Assembly (NCBI RefSeq): GCF_018129085.1
Contig: NZ_JAAGBB010000025.1
Span: 43,553 to 107,552 of the forward strand
From: Plastoroseomonas hellenica
Lineage (GTDB): Bacteria; Pseudomonadota; Alphaproteobacteria; Acetobacterales; Acetobacteraceae
Direction: 5' to 3'
Length of the DNA stretch: 64,000 bases
Shown: positions 24,884 to 33,820 of the stretch, one piece after another
How positions within the stretch are numbered: position 1 is the first letter of the stretch
Layout: each line of letters begins with the position of its first letter
Program-made: the position numbers and the translations under genes
The notes under the pieces: generated by a model
What the model was told of the DNA's origin: nothing
Database searches by the model: none
Seen by the model: only the letters and a program-made list of their open reading frames with translations

Positions 24884-26931
24884 GCCGGCTCTCCGGCGTC
24901 GTGGTCGAGGAGGAGGTTGCCCTGCGCATCAGCCCGCGCCGTCCAGCCGGGCGGCACGATCGTCGTGGTGTCCATCTGCTCGATCACGGCGGGACCCGCG
25001 ACCACGGCGCCGGGACCGAGCGTCGCGCGGTGCAGCACGGGCGTACGGACGAAGCCGGTCGCGCGGAACCAGACCTCGCGATGGGCCGGTGGCGGTGGCT
25101 CGGAGGCGGATGCGGAGCGCTCGACGGGCGGTGCCTGCCGCGCGGCGACGGCAACGAGCCGCGCCGTGACCACCTCCACCGCGCGATGGGGCATGGCGTA
25201 GCCGAAGCGGTCGGCATGCTGCCGGTGGAAGACCTCGACGCAGGCGGCGAGGCCGGCCGCATCCGGAACCGCCGACAAGGGCAGAACGAGTTCCGAGCTC
25301 TGCCCGCGATAGCGCAGGTCGAGCGCGTGCTCGATCCGCAGTGCGGCGGCGTCCACCCCCTCCGCCGCCGCCCAGGCGTCGCGGCGCGCGCCGAGATCCG
25401 CGAAAGCGGCCCGCACCTGCGGCAGGCCCTCCGGCCCGGCAGGGGCCAGGCAGGTCAGGCCGAAATCACCGCGGATATCGGCCGCGAGCAGGCCGATCGC
25501 CGACATCAGCCCGGGATGCGCGGGCACCAGCACGCGCCGCATGCCCATCGCCTCCGCCACCTCCGCCGCGTGCAGCGGGCCGCCGCCGCCGAAGGCGAAC
25601 AGCGCGCAGCGGCGCGGATCCTCGCCCTTCTCCACCGAGATGACCCGGACGGCGCCGGTCATGTTGACATTGGCGATCTCCAGGATGCCGGCCGCCGCAC
25701 GCACGACATCCATGCCGAGCGGCGCCGCCATGTGCTGCTCGATCGCCGCCCGCGCGCGATCCGGGAAGACCGGCATCCGGCCATCCAGCAACGCCACCGA
25801 ATTGAGCCGTCCCAGCACCATATTGGCATCGGTCACCGTCGGGCGGCTGCCACCCTTGCCGTAGCAGGCGGGGCCGGGGACGGAGCCCGCGCTCTGCGGC
25901 CCGACCTTCGGCAAGCCGCCGGCATCGACCCAGGCGAGACTGCCGCCGCCGGCGCCGATCGTGTGCAGGTCGATGCAGGCGGCACGCACCGGCTGGCCCG
26001 CCATCTCCTGCAGGCCGGAGCGGGCGGGACGGCCCGCCTTCACCAGGCACACATCGGTGCTGGTGCCGCCGATATCGAAGGTGACGAGGTCGGTGATACC
26101 AGCGGCCTCACCCACCATCGCCGCGCCGATCACGCCGCCGGCCGGACCCGAGAGGAAGGTGTTGACCGGGCGGCGCTGCAAGGTTGCGGTGGAGACCAGC
26201 CCGCCGCTCGACTGCATCACTACCGGCTCGCCGCGCAGGCCGCGTGCGCGCATGCCGTCGCGGAAGCGCGCCAGATAGCCGTGCATGACCGGCATCAGCG
26301 CGGCGTTCACCGCCGTGGTCGCGGAGCGCTCATATTCGCGGAATTCCGGGCTGATCTCCGAGGAGAGGCAGACATGCACGCCGGGCCGGACGCGCCGCAG
26401 CAGCGCGGCCGCGCGTTCCTCATGGATCGGGTTGCGGTAGCTGTGCAGCAGGCAGATCGCGACCGCCTGCACACCAGCATCGATCCCGCGCAGCGCTGCC
26501 TCCAGCGCCGCCTCGTCCAGCGCCAGCACCACCGCGCCCGCCGCGTCCAGGCGTTCCCGGACCTCGATCCTGTCGCGCTCCGCCACCGCCGGGCGAGGCT
26601 TCGCGATATCGAGGTTGTAAAGATGCGGCCGCCGCTGGCGGCCGAGATCGAGCAGATCCGCGAAGCCGGCGGTGGCCAGCAGCGCGGCGCGACCGGTCTT
26701 GCCCTCCAGCACCGCATTGGTGGCGAGCGTGGTGCCGAGCGCGATGGCGCCGACCTCGGCGCCGGTCGCCCCCTCCTCCGCCAGGATCTCGTCGAGGCCG
26801 CGCAGCACGGCCTCGGCCGGGTCGGCCGGGTTCGAAGGGACCTTCAGGAAGCGGTGACGTCCCGTCGCCATCTCCGCCAGCACTACATCGGTGAAGGTGC
26901 CGCCGGTGTCGATGCCGATCCAGTAGCGCAT
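24880..26931 (-). CDS. hyuA: Hydantoinase/oxoprolinase family protein, HyuA subunit
   Basis: 683-residue HyuA subunit. N-terminal phosphate-binding loop IGIDTGGTFTDVVL and second actin-like motif LVTFDIGGTSTDVCLVK are clear, as are GTTLATNAVLEGK and ECS-like SSEISPEFREYERSATT. It is 11 bp downstream of the GntR gene and overlaps hyuB, so the order GntR-hyuA-hyuB-creatininase looks like one transcript. A fused version of the same two subunits lies at 54706-58596. Confidence 0.94.
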   Translation of the reverse strand: MRYWIGIDTGGTFTDVVLAEMATGRHRFLKVPSNPADPAEAVLRGLDEILAEEGATGAEVGAIALGTTLATNAVLEGKTGRAALLATAGFADLLDLGRQRRPHLYNLDIAKPRPAVAERDRIEVRERLDAAGAVVLALDEAALEAALRGIDAGVQAVAICLLHSYRNPIHEERAAALLRRVRPGVHVCLSSEISPEFREYERSATTAVNAALMPVMHGYLARFRDGMRARGLRGEPVVMQSSGGLVSTATLQRRPVNTFLSGPAGGVIGAAMVGEAAGITDLVTFDIGGTSTDVCLVKAGRPARSGLQEMAGQPVRAACIDLHTIGAGGGSLAWVDAGGLPKVGPQSAGSVPGPACYGKGGSRPTVTDANMVLGRLNSVALLDGRMPVFPDRARAAIEQHMAAPLGMDVVRAAAGILEIANVNMTGAVRVISVEKGEDPRRCALFAFGGGGPLHAAEVAEAMGMRRVLVPAHPGLMSAIGLLAADIRGDFGLTCLAPAGPEGLPQVRAAFADLGARRDAWAAAEGVDAAALRIEHALDLRYRGQSSELVLPLSAVPDAAGLAACVEVFHRQHADRFGYAMPHRAVEVVTARLVAVAARQAPPVERSASASEPPPPAHREVWFRATGFVRTPVLHRATLGPGAVVAGPAVIEQMDTTTIVPPGWTARADAQGNLLLDHDAGEPA

Positions 26932-26942
26932 CGCCCCGCGCC

Positions 26943-27671
26943 TTAGGCGACGTCGCCGAGGGCGCCGCCAGCGTCCAGCACCACGCCCATGTCCCGGGCG
27001 GTGGCGAGCAGGTGCCCGCGCATCAGCGCCCCGGCGCGCGCGCCGTCGCCTTCGGCCAGGGCGCGATGCAGCGCGACATGGTCGTCCAGCACACGGGCGA
27101 GGCCGGCGCGGTATTCCTCATAGCGCACCTCGGCCGCGAGGGCCTGGGCGAGAAGCTGCCGGCGCGCCATGCGCGCCAGCCGACGGGTCTGCTCCAGCAG
27201 GCGGCGCAGATGCGGGCTGCGGGCGGCGTCGAGGATGGCATCGTGGAAGCTACCGTTCAGTGCCTGCAAGGTCACCATGTCGTCGCCCTGCATCGCCGCC
27301 CGCGCCGCGGCGATATTGGCGGCGAGGGTCGTGGCCAGCGCCGCCCCGCCGCGCTGCGCGGCTTCCTCGGCCGCCAGCGCCTCCAGCGCGGCGCGGCAGC
27401 GATAGAGCTCCGCGATCTCGGAGGCCGCGAAGCGATGCACCTGGTAGCCACCGGCGCCGAGCGGATCGAGCACGCCGTCATGCGCGAGCTTGCGGAAGGC
27501 CTCCCGCACCGGCGTGCGGCTGACGCCGAGGCGCGCGGCCCAGTCGGTGTCCTTGAGCCGGGTGCCGGCCGGCAGGTCCCCGCCCTCCAGCCGCTGCCAG
27601 AGCAGGTCATAGGTCCGGGCATGCAGGGGCTCGGCGCGATCGAAGGCGTCTTCCGGGAGGTCGGCGGTCAT
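26943..27671 (-). CDS. GntR family transcriptional regulator (FCD type)
   Basis: 242-residue regulator: N-terminal winged HTH (DWAARLGVSRTPVREAFRKLAHDGVLDPLG), then an all-helical FCD effector domain with the likely metal-binding His in LNGSFHDAILDAA and a later HVALHRALAEGDG. It is first in the Hyu operon and divergent from the class V aminotransferase-fold gene, with 56 bp between the starts. It likely controls both directions. FCD effectors are usually carboxylates. Confidence 0.92.
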   Translation of the reverse strand: MTADLPEDAFDRAEPLHARTYDLLWQRLEGGDLPAGTRLKDTDWAARLGVSRTPVREAFRKLAHDGVLDPLGAGGYQVHRFAASEIAELYRCRAALEALAAEEAAQRGGAALATTLAANIAAARAAMQGDDMVTLQALNGSFHDAILDAARSPHLRRLLEQTRRLARMARRQLLAQALAAEVRYEEYRAGLARVLDDHVALHRALAEGDGARAGALMRGHLLATARDMGVVLDAGGALGDVA

Positions 27672-27698
27672 TGACGGGCCTTCTTTGAATCCTGGATA

Positions 27699-27708
27699 CT
27701 GAATTCAG
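27699..27708. promoter_or_regulatory. Candidate GntR operator in divergent promoter
   Basis: The perfect 10-bp palindrome CTGAATTCAG lies in the middle of the 56-bp region between the GntR gene and the PLP-enzyme gene. A short palindrome in such a position is where a local GntR regulator would bind, but there is no second copy in the window to support it. Confidence 0.35.
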
Positions 27709-27727
27709 ACAGGGACGATGCTCGACA

Positions 27728-28951
27728 ATGGCACCCGCTGACAACCCCTTCCCCGCGACCGGAACCCCGCTCGACGCCGCGATCCGCGCGGCCTTCCCGG
27801 ATCTGGCGGGCATGACCTACCTCGACGTCTCGGCCCGCGGGCCGCTGTCGGCCGCATCCCGCCGCGCAGCCGAGGCCATACTGCTGGCCCAGGCGACCGG
27901 GACCGTCTCCAAGCCGGCCTGGTTCGCCATGGCGGACCGGGTGAAGGCGAAGGCGGCGGCGCTGCTCTCCGTCGATCCCGGCGACCTCGCCTTCACCAAG
28001 AACGCGTCGGAGGGGCTGAACGCGGTCGGCGCGGCGCTGCGGCTGCAGCAGGGCGACCGCATCGTCATCAGCCCCGACATCGAGCATCCGAACAACGTCT
28101 TCCCCTGGCTGTGGCAGGCCGAAACCGCCGGCGCCGAGCTCGTCTCCGCCAAGCCGGCACAGGGCGAGGGCATCGAGGACGCGATCATCGCGACGCTCGA
28201 CGGCCGCACCCGACTGGTGGCGATCACCACGGTCGACTTCGCGACCGGCCGCCGCACCGACCTGCGACGGCTCGGCGAGGCCTGCCGGGCGCGGGACGTC
28301 TTCCTGCTGGTCGATGCCGCGCAATCCTCCGGCGTGCTGGCGGAGGATCTGTCCTCCCTGCCGGTCGATGGCTGGGCGACCGCGGTGCAGAAAGGGCTGC
28401 TCGGGCTCTATGGCCTCGGTCTGCTCTATGTCCGGCGCGCCTGGATGGACCGGCTGCGCCCCGCCTACCTCGCCCGCTTCTCCGTCGAGCTGGAGGCGGG
28501 GCATGAGGCGGCCGGCCCGGAGGCCGGATGGCGCCTGCATCCGGGCGCCACCCGCTTCGAGCTCGGCAACCACAATTTCGTGGCGCTCGCCGCGCTGGAA
28601 GCCTCGCTGGACCTACTCGCCTCGATCGGGCGTGAGGAGGTGGAGCGCCGCGCGACCGGGGCCACAGCCGCGCTGCGCGCCGGGATCGAGGCGCTGGGCC
28701 TGCCGACCCTGGCGCTGCCGCCCGGCCACCACAGCCATGTCGTCGCGGTCGGCGAGGCGCTCGGCGCCGGGCACGACAGCACCGAGGTCGCCTGGCTGCA
28801 ATCGCTCAGCACCTATCTGCGCGAACGCCAAGTGGCGCATTCCGTCCGCCGCGGGGTGCTGCGGCTATCGACGCATGTGCATGTGCTGCCCGAGGTGGTC
28901 GAGCGCACGCTCGGGCATGTCGAGCAGTGGCATCGAAGCTGCATGCGCTGA
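27728..28951 (+). CDS. Class V aminotransferase-fold PLP-dependent enzyme
   Basis: 407-residue fold-type I PLP enzyme of the aminotransferase V/cysteine desulfurase group. Seen: FTKNASEGLNAVGAAL (PLP phosphate), LLVDAAQSSGVL with Asp196 that pairs with the pyridine nitrogen, and Lys222 in TAVQKGLLGLYGLG, the predicted Schiff-base lysine. It is followed at 25 bp by tctC, so the two are co-transcribed. The reaction is not determined; family members include aminotransferases, epimerases and lyases. Confidence 0.88.
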   Translation: MAPADNPFPATGTPLDAAIRAAFPDLAGMTYLDVSARGPLSAASRRAAEAILLAQATGTVSKPAWFAMADRVKAKAAALLSVDPGDLAFTKNASEGLNAVGAALRLQQGDRIVISPDIEHPNNVFPWLWQAETAGAELVSAKPAQGEGIEDAIIATLDGRTRLVAITTVDFATGRRTDLRRLGEACRARDVFLLVDAAQSSGVLAEDLSSLPVDGWATAVQKGLLGLYGLGLLYVRRAWMDRLRPAYLARFSVELEAGHEAAGPEAGWRLHPGATRFELGNHNFVALAALEASLDLLASIGREEVERRATGATAALRAGIEALGLPTLALPPGHHSHVVAVGEALGAGHDSTEVAWLQSLSTYLRERQVAHSVRRGVLRLSTHVHVLPEVVERTLGHVEQWHRSCMR

Positions 28952-28975
28952 GGCGCAGCCTCAGGAGATCGCGCC

Positions 28976-29962
28976 ATGCCCCGCATCCTTCCCCGCCGCC
29001 TGGTTCTTTCCGGCCTGATCGGCGGCGCGACTGCGGGATCGGCGCTGGCGCAAGGCTTTCCCACCCGTCCCGTCACCATCAACGTGCCCTTCGCGCCGGG
29101 CGGGTCGAGTGATGTCGTCGGGCGGATCATCGCCCGCGGCCTGCAGGCGCAGCTTGGCCAGCCGGTGATCGTGGAGAATGCCGCCGGCGCCGGCGGCACC
29201 ATCGGCACCCAGCGCGTCGCCCGCGCCGCACCCGATGGCTACACCCTGACCCTCGGCCACAGCGGCACCCTGGCTGCGAACGTGCCGCTCTATCCCAATC
29301 TCGGCTACGACCCGCGCCGCGACTTCGCGCCGGTCGGCCTCGTGGTGCGCAATCCGGTGGTGCTGGCGGTCAGCCTGCGCAGCGGCGTGCAGGATCTGCG
29401 CGGCTTCAGCGACTTCGTCCGCGCGAAGAATGGCGACGCCACCTTCGGGACGGCCGGATCCGGCTCGCAGACCCACCTCGCCTCGGCGCTGCTGCTGCAC
29501 CTGGCCGATCTGCGCGGCACCATCGTCGCCTATCGCGGCTCCGGCCCGGCCATTTCGGATCTCGTCGCGGGCACGCTCGATGCCGTGGTGGAGCAGACGC
29601 TGACGCTGATCCCCGCGCATCGCAGCGGGCTGGTGCGCGCCCTTGCGGTCACCACCCGGCATCGGCTGGAGCAGATCCCCGACGTCCCGACCTTCACCGA
29701 ACTTGGCATGCCGCAATTCGATGCCAGCAACTGGCAGGCGCTCGCCGCGCCGCGCGGCACGCCGGCGCCGGTGCTGGCGCGCCTCGCCGCCGCGCTCAGC
29801 GCCGCGCAGGACGATCCCGAGGTGCGGCAACGCTACCAGGAGCTGGCGGCCGAGGTGCCGCCGCCCGCCGACCGCGGCCCGGCCTTCCTGGCCCGGCATA
29901 TCGAGGCCGAGGTGACGCGCTGGACCGAGACCGTGCAGGCCGCCGGCATCAGGCTGGACTGA
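28976..29962 (+). CDS. tctC: TTT substrate-binding protein TctC (Bug family)
   Basis: 328-residue periplasmic receptor. Tat-like leader PRRLVLSGLIGGATAGSALAQ, then FPTRPVTINVPFAPGGSSDVVGR, the Bug-family start, and VENAAGAGGTIGTQRVARAAPDGYTL. SD GGAGATCG precedes the ATG. The cluster's permeases, tctBA, lie on the other strand at 20022-22042, with the Hyu/creatininase operon in between. Likely ligand: a carboxylate or cyclic amide used by that cluster. Confidence 0.92.
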   Translation: MPRILPRRLVLSGLIGGATAGSALAQGFPTRPVTINVPFAPGGSSDVVGRIIARGLQAQLGQPVIVENAAGAGGTIGTQRVARAAPDGYTLTLGHSGTLAANVPLYPNLGYDPRRDFAPVGLVVRNPVVLAVSLRSGVQDLRGFSDFVRAKNGDATFGTAGSGSQTHLASALLLHLADLRGTIVAYRGSGPAISDLVAGTLDAVVEQTLTLIPAHRSGLVRALAVTTRHRLEQIPDVPTFTELGMPQFDASNWQALAAPRGTPAPVLARLAAALSAAQDDPEVRQRYQELAAEVPPPADRGPAFLARHIEAEVTRWTETVQAAGIRLD

Positions 29963-30119
29963 TCCGGCCCCGCTGCCCCGCTCGCGTCGTGGTTCACGTC
30001 TTGGTTCGCATCTTGCATGGCCGAGTCCGGTGTGGCGGTGACATGCTGCCCGACGCGGCGCCGGCCCCGTGCCGCGGATAAGGTCAGGGATCTCCCGAAG
30101 CCGACAGGACATGCCACCT

Positions 30120-31514
30120 ATGTCAGCCATGGCTGCGCCAGCGATGATCGCGTTCCGGCTGAACGGCGAGCCGCGCCTGCTGCCGCCGGAGACATCGCCC
30201 ATCACCACGCTGCTGGACTGGCTGCGCGGCCCCGCCGGGCTGACCGGCACCAAGGAAGGCTGCGCGGAAGGCGATTGCGGTGCCTGCACCGTGGCGCTGG
30301 AGCTCCCGGATGGCGGCCGGGTGCCGGTGAATGCCTGCCTCCTAACCCTCGGCCAGTTGCATGGCCGTGCGCTGCGCACGGTCGAAGGGTTGCGCGGTCC
30401 CGACGGTGCCCCGCACCCCGTGCAGGCGACGCTCGCGGCGTGCCATGGCACGCAATGCGGCTTCTGCACACCGGGCATCGTCATGACCGCCTGGACGCAT
30501 GCGACGGAAGGCGGCGATCCGCATGACGCGCTCGCGGGCAATCTCTGCCGCTGCACCGGCTACCGGCCGATCCTGGACGCCTTCGCCAGGCTGGCGCCGG
30601 AGGTCGCGGTGGCCGCGCCCCTGCCGTCCCTGCCCGCCGCGCCGGTGCTGCGCGGCGCCGGGCAGGTCTTCCACCGCCCCGCCTCGCTCGACGCGCTGAT
30701 CGCGCTGCGGGTGGCGCATCCGGAGGCCTGGCTGCTGGCCGGCGGCACCGATCTCGGGCTGCGCATCTCGGACCACCGGGAACAGCCGGCGCTGGTGATC
30801 TGCATGCTCAATGTGCCGGAACTCGCCATCGCCGCGGTGACGCCGGCGGGCCTCAGGATCGGCGCGGCGCTGCCCTACCGCGATCTGCTCGCCCTCTGCG
30901 TGGCGGAGCCCGGCTTCGCGCCGCTGGCCGGCCTGCTTAGCCGGCTGGGCTCGCGCCAGATCCGCGGCATGGGGACGCTGGGCGGCAATCTCGGCACCGC
31001 CTCGCCGATCGGGGATGCGCTGCCGCCGCTGCTGGCGCTCGGCGCCTCGCTGCGTCTCGCCGGACCCGAGGGCGAACGCGAGATGGCGGTCGAGGATTTC
31101 CTCATTGGCTATCGTGCAACCGCGCTCCGCCCCGACGAGGTGATCCGCGACATCTGGATCCCGCGCCCGGCCGAGGGGAGCCTCTTCGCCTGCGAGAAGC
31201 TGTCGCGCCGCCATGACCAGGACATCACGGCGGTCGGGCTGAGCGTCGCGCTCACCGTCGCGGAGGGATGCATCGCCAGCGTCCGGGTGGCGCATGGCGG
31301 GCTCGGTCCCCAGGCGGCGCGGGCACCGGGCGCGGAAGCGGCGCTGGCCGGCGCGCCCTTCGCGGCCGCTGCCTTCGCCGCGGCGGCCGCAGCGCTCTCC
31401 GCCGAAGTCACGCCGCTCGATGATCTCCGCGCCAGCGCCGCCTATCGCCGGCAGGCGGCCGGGAACCTGCTGCGCCGGCTCTGGTGGCGCTGGTCCGGCG
31501 CGGAGGCGGCGTGA
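30120..31514 (+). CDS. xdhA: Xanthine dehydrogenase small subunit (FeS/FAD)
   Basis: 464-residue subunit with three modules: a plant-type 2Fe-2S domain (EGCAEGDCGACTVAL), a second 2Fe-2S domain (CGFCTPG then NLCRCTGYRPI), and an FAD-binding domain from about residue 175 (LLAGGTDLGLRISD; LGGNLGTASPIGDALP) ending in a CO-dehydrogenase flavoprotein C-terminal domain. Start choice: in-frame ATGs at 30111, 30120, 30129 and 30144; AGGA lies 10 nt before 30120, which I use. It takes electrons from the Mo subunit to NAD+. Confidence 0.92.
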   Translation: MSAMAAPAMIAFRLNGEPRLLPPETSPITTLLDWLRGPAGLTGTKEGCAEGDCGACTVALELPDGGRVPVNACLLTLGQLHGRALRTVEGLRGPDGAPHPVQATLAACHGTQCGFCTPGIVMTAWTHATEGGDPHDALAGNLCRCTGYRPILDAFARLAPEVAVAAPLPSLPAAPVLRGAGQVFHRPASLDALIALRVAHPEAWLLAGGTDLGLRISDHREQPALVICMLNVPELAIAAVTPAGLRIGAALPYRDLLALCVAEPGFAPLAGLLSRLGSRQIRGMGTLGGNLGTASPIGDALPPLLALGASLRLAGPEGEREMAVEDFLIGYRATALRPDEVIRDIWIPRPAEGSLFACEKLSRRHDQDITAVGLSVALTVAEGCIASVRVAHGGLGPQAARAPGAEAALAGAPFAAAAFAAAAAALSAEVTPLDDLRASAAYRRQAAGNLLRRLWWRWSGAEAA

Positions 31515-33820
31515 TGCCGGCACCCTACAGCCTCGCCCGCGTCGCCGGGGCCGCACTGCCGCATGACAGCGCGCTAGCCCATTGCACCGGCGAGGCGCGC
31601 TTCATCGACGACATCGCGGAGCCGCCGGGCACGCTGCATGCGGCGCTGGTGCTGTCGGACGTGGCGCATGCGCGGCTGCTCGGCCTCGACATGGCGGCGG
31701 CGCGCGGCATGGCCGGCGTGGTCGCGGTGCTGGGTCCGGGCGACCTGCCCGGGGAGAACAACGTCTCGCCCGGTCACAAGCCCGGCGAGCCGCTCTTCGC
31801 CGAGACCGAGATCCTGCATTGGGGCCAGGCGCTGGCGCTGGTGGTCGCGACCACCCGCGACGCAGCCCTCGCCGCGGCCCAGGCGGTCCAGGCCAGGATC
31901 GAGCCCCTGGAGCCGGTGCTGTCGATCGAGACGGCGCTCGCCAAGGGCGACCTGCTGATGCCGCCCATGGTGCTGCGCGAGGGCGATGTGGACGCGGCGC
32001 TCGCCGCCGCGCCGCATCGGCTGCAGGGCGCCTTCCGCTGCGGCGGGCAAGAGCATTTCTACCTGGAAGGGCAGATCTGCCTGGCGGTGCCGGGCGAGGA
32101 TGGCGACCTTCTCCTGCACTCCTCGACCCAGCACCCGACCGAGGTGCAGCACATCGCCGCCCGCGTGCTGGGCTGCGACTGCAACCGCATCACCGTGCAG
32201 GTGCGGCGCATGGGCGGCGCCTTCGGCGGCAAGGAGAGCAATGCCTCCTGGGTCGCCGCGGCGGCGGCGCTCGCCGCACGCCACACCGGACGGCCGGTGA
32301 AGCTGCGCCTGTCGCGCCGGGTGGACATGGCGGTGACCGGCAAGCGCCACCCCTTCCTGTTCCGCTGGCAGGCAGGCTTCGATGCCACGGGCCGCATCCT
32401 GGCGCTGGATGCGCTGCTGGCCGCCGATGGCGGCCATGTGCTGGACCTCTCGCCCGGCGTCATCTTCCGCGCCGTCACCCATGCGCTGAACGCGCTCGCG
32501 GTGCCGGCGGTCCGGATCGACGGCCGCGTCGTCCGCACCAACACCGTGGGCAATACCGCCTTCCGCGGCTTCGGCGGGCCGCAGGGCGTGCTGCTGAGCG
32601 AGGCGGTGGTGCGCCAGGTCGCCCACGCGCTCGGCATGACGCCGGAGGCGGTGCGGGCGCGGAACTTCGCCGGCGGCGGTAATGGCGACACGACGCCCTA
32701 TGGCCAGGCGCTCGACGGTGCGCTGATCCGGCGCGTCTGGCGCGAGGCGGAGGCGCTCTCCGGCTGGGCAGAGCGCCGCGCGGCGGTGGACCGCTTCAAC
32801 GCAGCGCATCCCTGGAAGCGGCGCGGGCTCGGCTCCTTCGTGCTGGCCTTCGGCATCTCCTTCGGTGTGCAGAGCATGAACCAGGCCGGCGCGCTGGTGC
32901 ATGTCTATGCCGATGGATCGATCCGGCTGAACCATGGCGGCACGGAAATGGGCCAGGGGCTTTTCGTGAAGGTGGCGCAGGTGGTGGCGGAGGTCTTCGG
33001 CGTGCCGCTCGCGCGCGTGCGCATCACCGCCACCAGCACGGCGGAGGTGCCCAACACCTCCGCCACCGCCGCCAGCACCGGCAGCGACCTGAACGGCTGG
33101 GCCGCGCATCACGCCGCGGCCGCAATCCGTGACCGTATGGCGCAAGCGGCTGCCACGCATTGGGGCGTCGATGCGTCGGAAGTCGCGTTCGCGGAGGGCG
33201 AAGCCCGCGCCGGCAATCACCGGCTGGAGTTCGGGGAGCTGGCGGCGCTCTGCCACCGGCAGCGCGTGTCGCTCTCGGCGACCGGCTTCTACCGGACGCC
33301 CGGGCTGCACTGGGACCCGGTGGCGCTGCGCGGCGAGCCCTTCTTCTACTTCTCCTACGGTGCCTCGGTCGCGGAGGTGGAGGTCGATACCCTGACCGGC
33401 GAGCATTGCTGCACCGGCGCCTGGCTGGTGCAGGATTGTGGCCACAGCCTCAATCCCGCCGTCGATCTCGGCCAGATCGAGGGCGCCTTCGTGCAGGGCA
33501 TGGGCTGGCTGACCTGCGAGGAGCTGTGGTGGGACACGGCGGGGCGGCTTCGCACGCTCGGCCCCTCCACCTACAAGATCCCGGGCTCGCGCGACGTGCC
33601 GGAGGTCTTCGAGGTCCGCTTGCTGGCCGATGCCCCGGCGCGCGCCGAGACCATCTTCCGCTCCAAGGCGGTGGGGGAGCCGCCGCTGATGCTGGCGACC
33701 GCGGTCTGGAACGCGCTGGCGGATGCGGTGGGCACGGTGACGCTCGACATGCCGGTGACGCCGGAGCGGCTGCTGCTGGCATGGGGCGAGCGTGACGGGA
33801 TCGGGGAGCAGCGGGTTTGA
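31514..33820 (+). CDS. xdhB: Xanthine dehydrogenase molybdopterin subunit
   Basis: 768-residue Mo-cofactor subunit. Residues known from bovine xanthine oxidase can be matched: the Gln in GQEHFYLEGQ near the Mo site, Glu in FGGKESN (Glu802 equivalent), Arg in FRGFGGPQ (Arg880 equivalent) and the catalytic base Glu in KAVGEPPLML (Glu1261 equivalent). The full set supports purine hydroxylation rather than a CoxL-type enzyme. TGATG overlap with xdhA. No XdhC maturation factor or other purine-catabolism gene is adjacent. Confidence 0.93.
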   Translation: MPAPYSLARVAGAALPHDSALAHCTGEARFIDDIAEPPGTLHAALVLSDVAHARLLGLDMAAARGMAGVVAVLGPGDLPGENNVSPGHKPGEPLFAETEILHWGQALALVVATTRDAALAAAQAVQARIEPLEPVLSIETALAKGDLLMPPMVLREGDVDAALAAAPHRLQGAFRCGGQEHFYLEGQICLAVPGEDGDLLLHSSTQHPTEVQHIAARVLGCDCNRITVQVRRMGGAFGGKESNASWVAAAAALAARHTGRPVKLRLSRRVDMAVTGKRHPFLFRWQAGFDATGRILALDALLAADGGHVLDLSPGVIFRAVTHALNALAVPAVRIDGRVVRTNTVGNTAFRGFGGPQGVLLSEAVVRQVAHALGMTPEAVRARNFAGGGNGDTTPYGQALDGALIRRVWREAEALSGWAERRAAVDRFNAAHPWKRRGLGSFVLAFGISFGVQSMNQAGALVHVYADGSIRLNHGGTEMGQGLFVKVAQVVAEVFGVPLARVRITATSTAEVPNTSATAASTGSDLNGWAAHHAAAAIRDRMAQAAATHWGVDASEVAFAEGEARAGNHRLEFGELAALCHRQRVSLSATGFYRTPGLHWDPVALRGEPFFYFSYGASVAEVEVDTLTGEHCCTGAWLVQDCGHSLNPAVDLGQIEGAFVQGMGWLTCEELWWDTAGRLRTLGPSTYKIPGSRDVPEVFEVRLLADAPARAETIFRSKAVGEPPLMLATAVWNALADAVGTVTLDMPVTPERLLLAWGERDGIGEQRV

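Noticed and set aside
24874..26946. 690-codon plus-strand frame opposite hyuA
   Set aside because: Shadow of hyuA; Arg/Gly/Ala-rich and without family features.
29985..30018. Imperfect tandem of about 12 bp (GTGGTTCACG / TTGGTTCGCA) after tctC
   Set aside because: Only two to three poorly matching units; not a convincing repeat.
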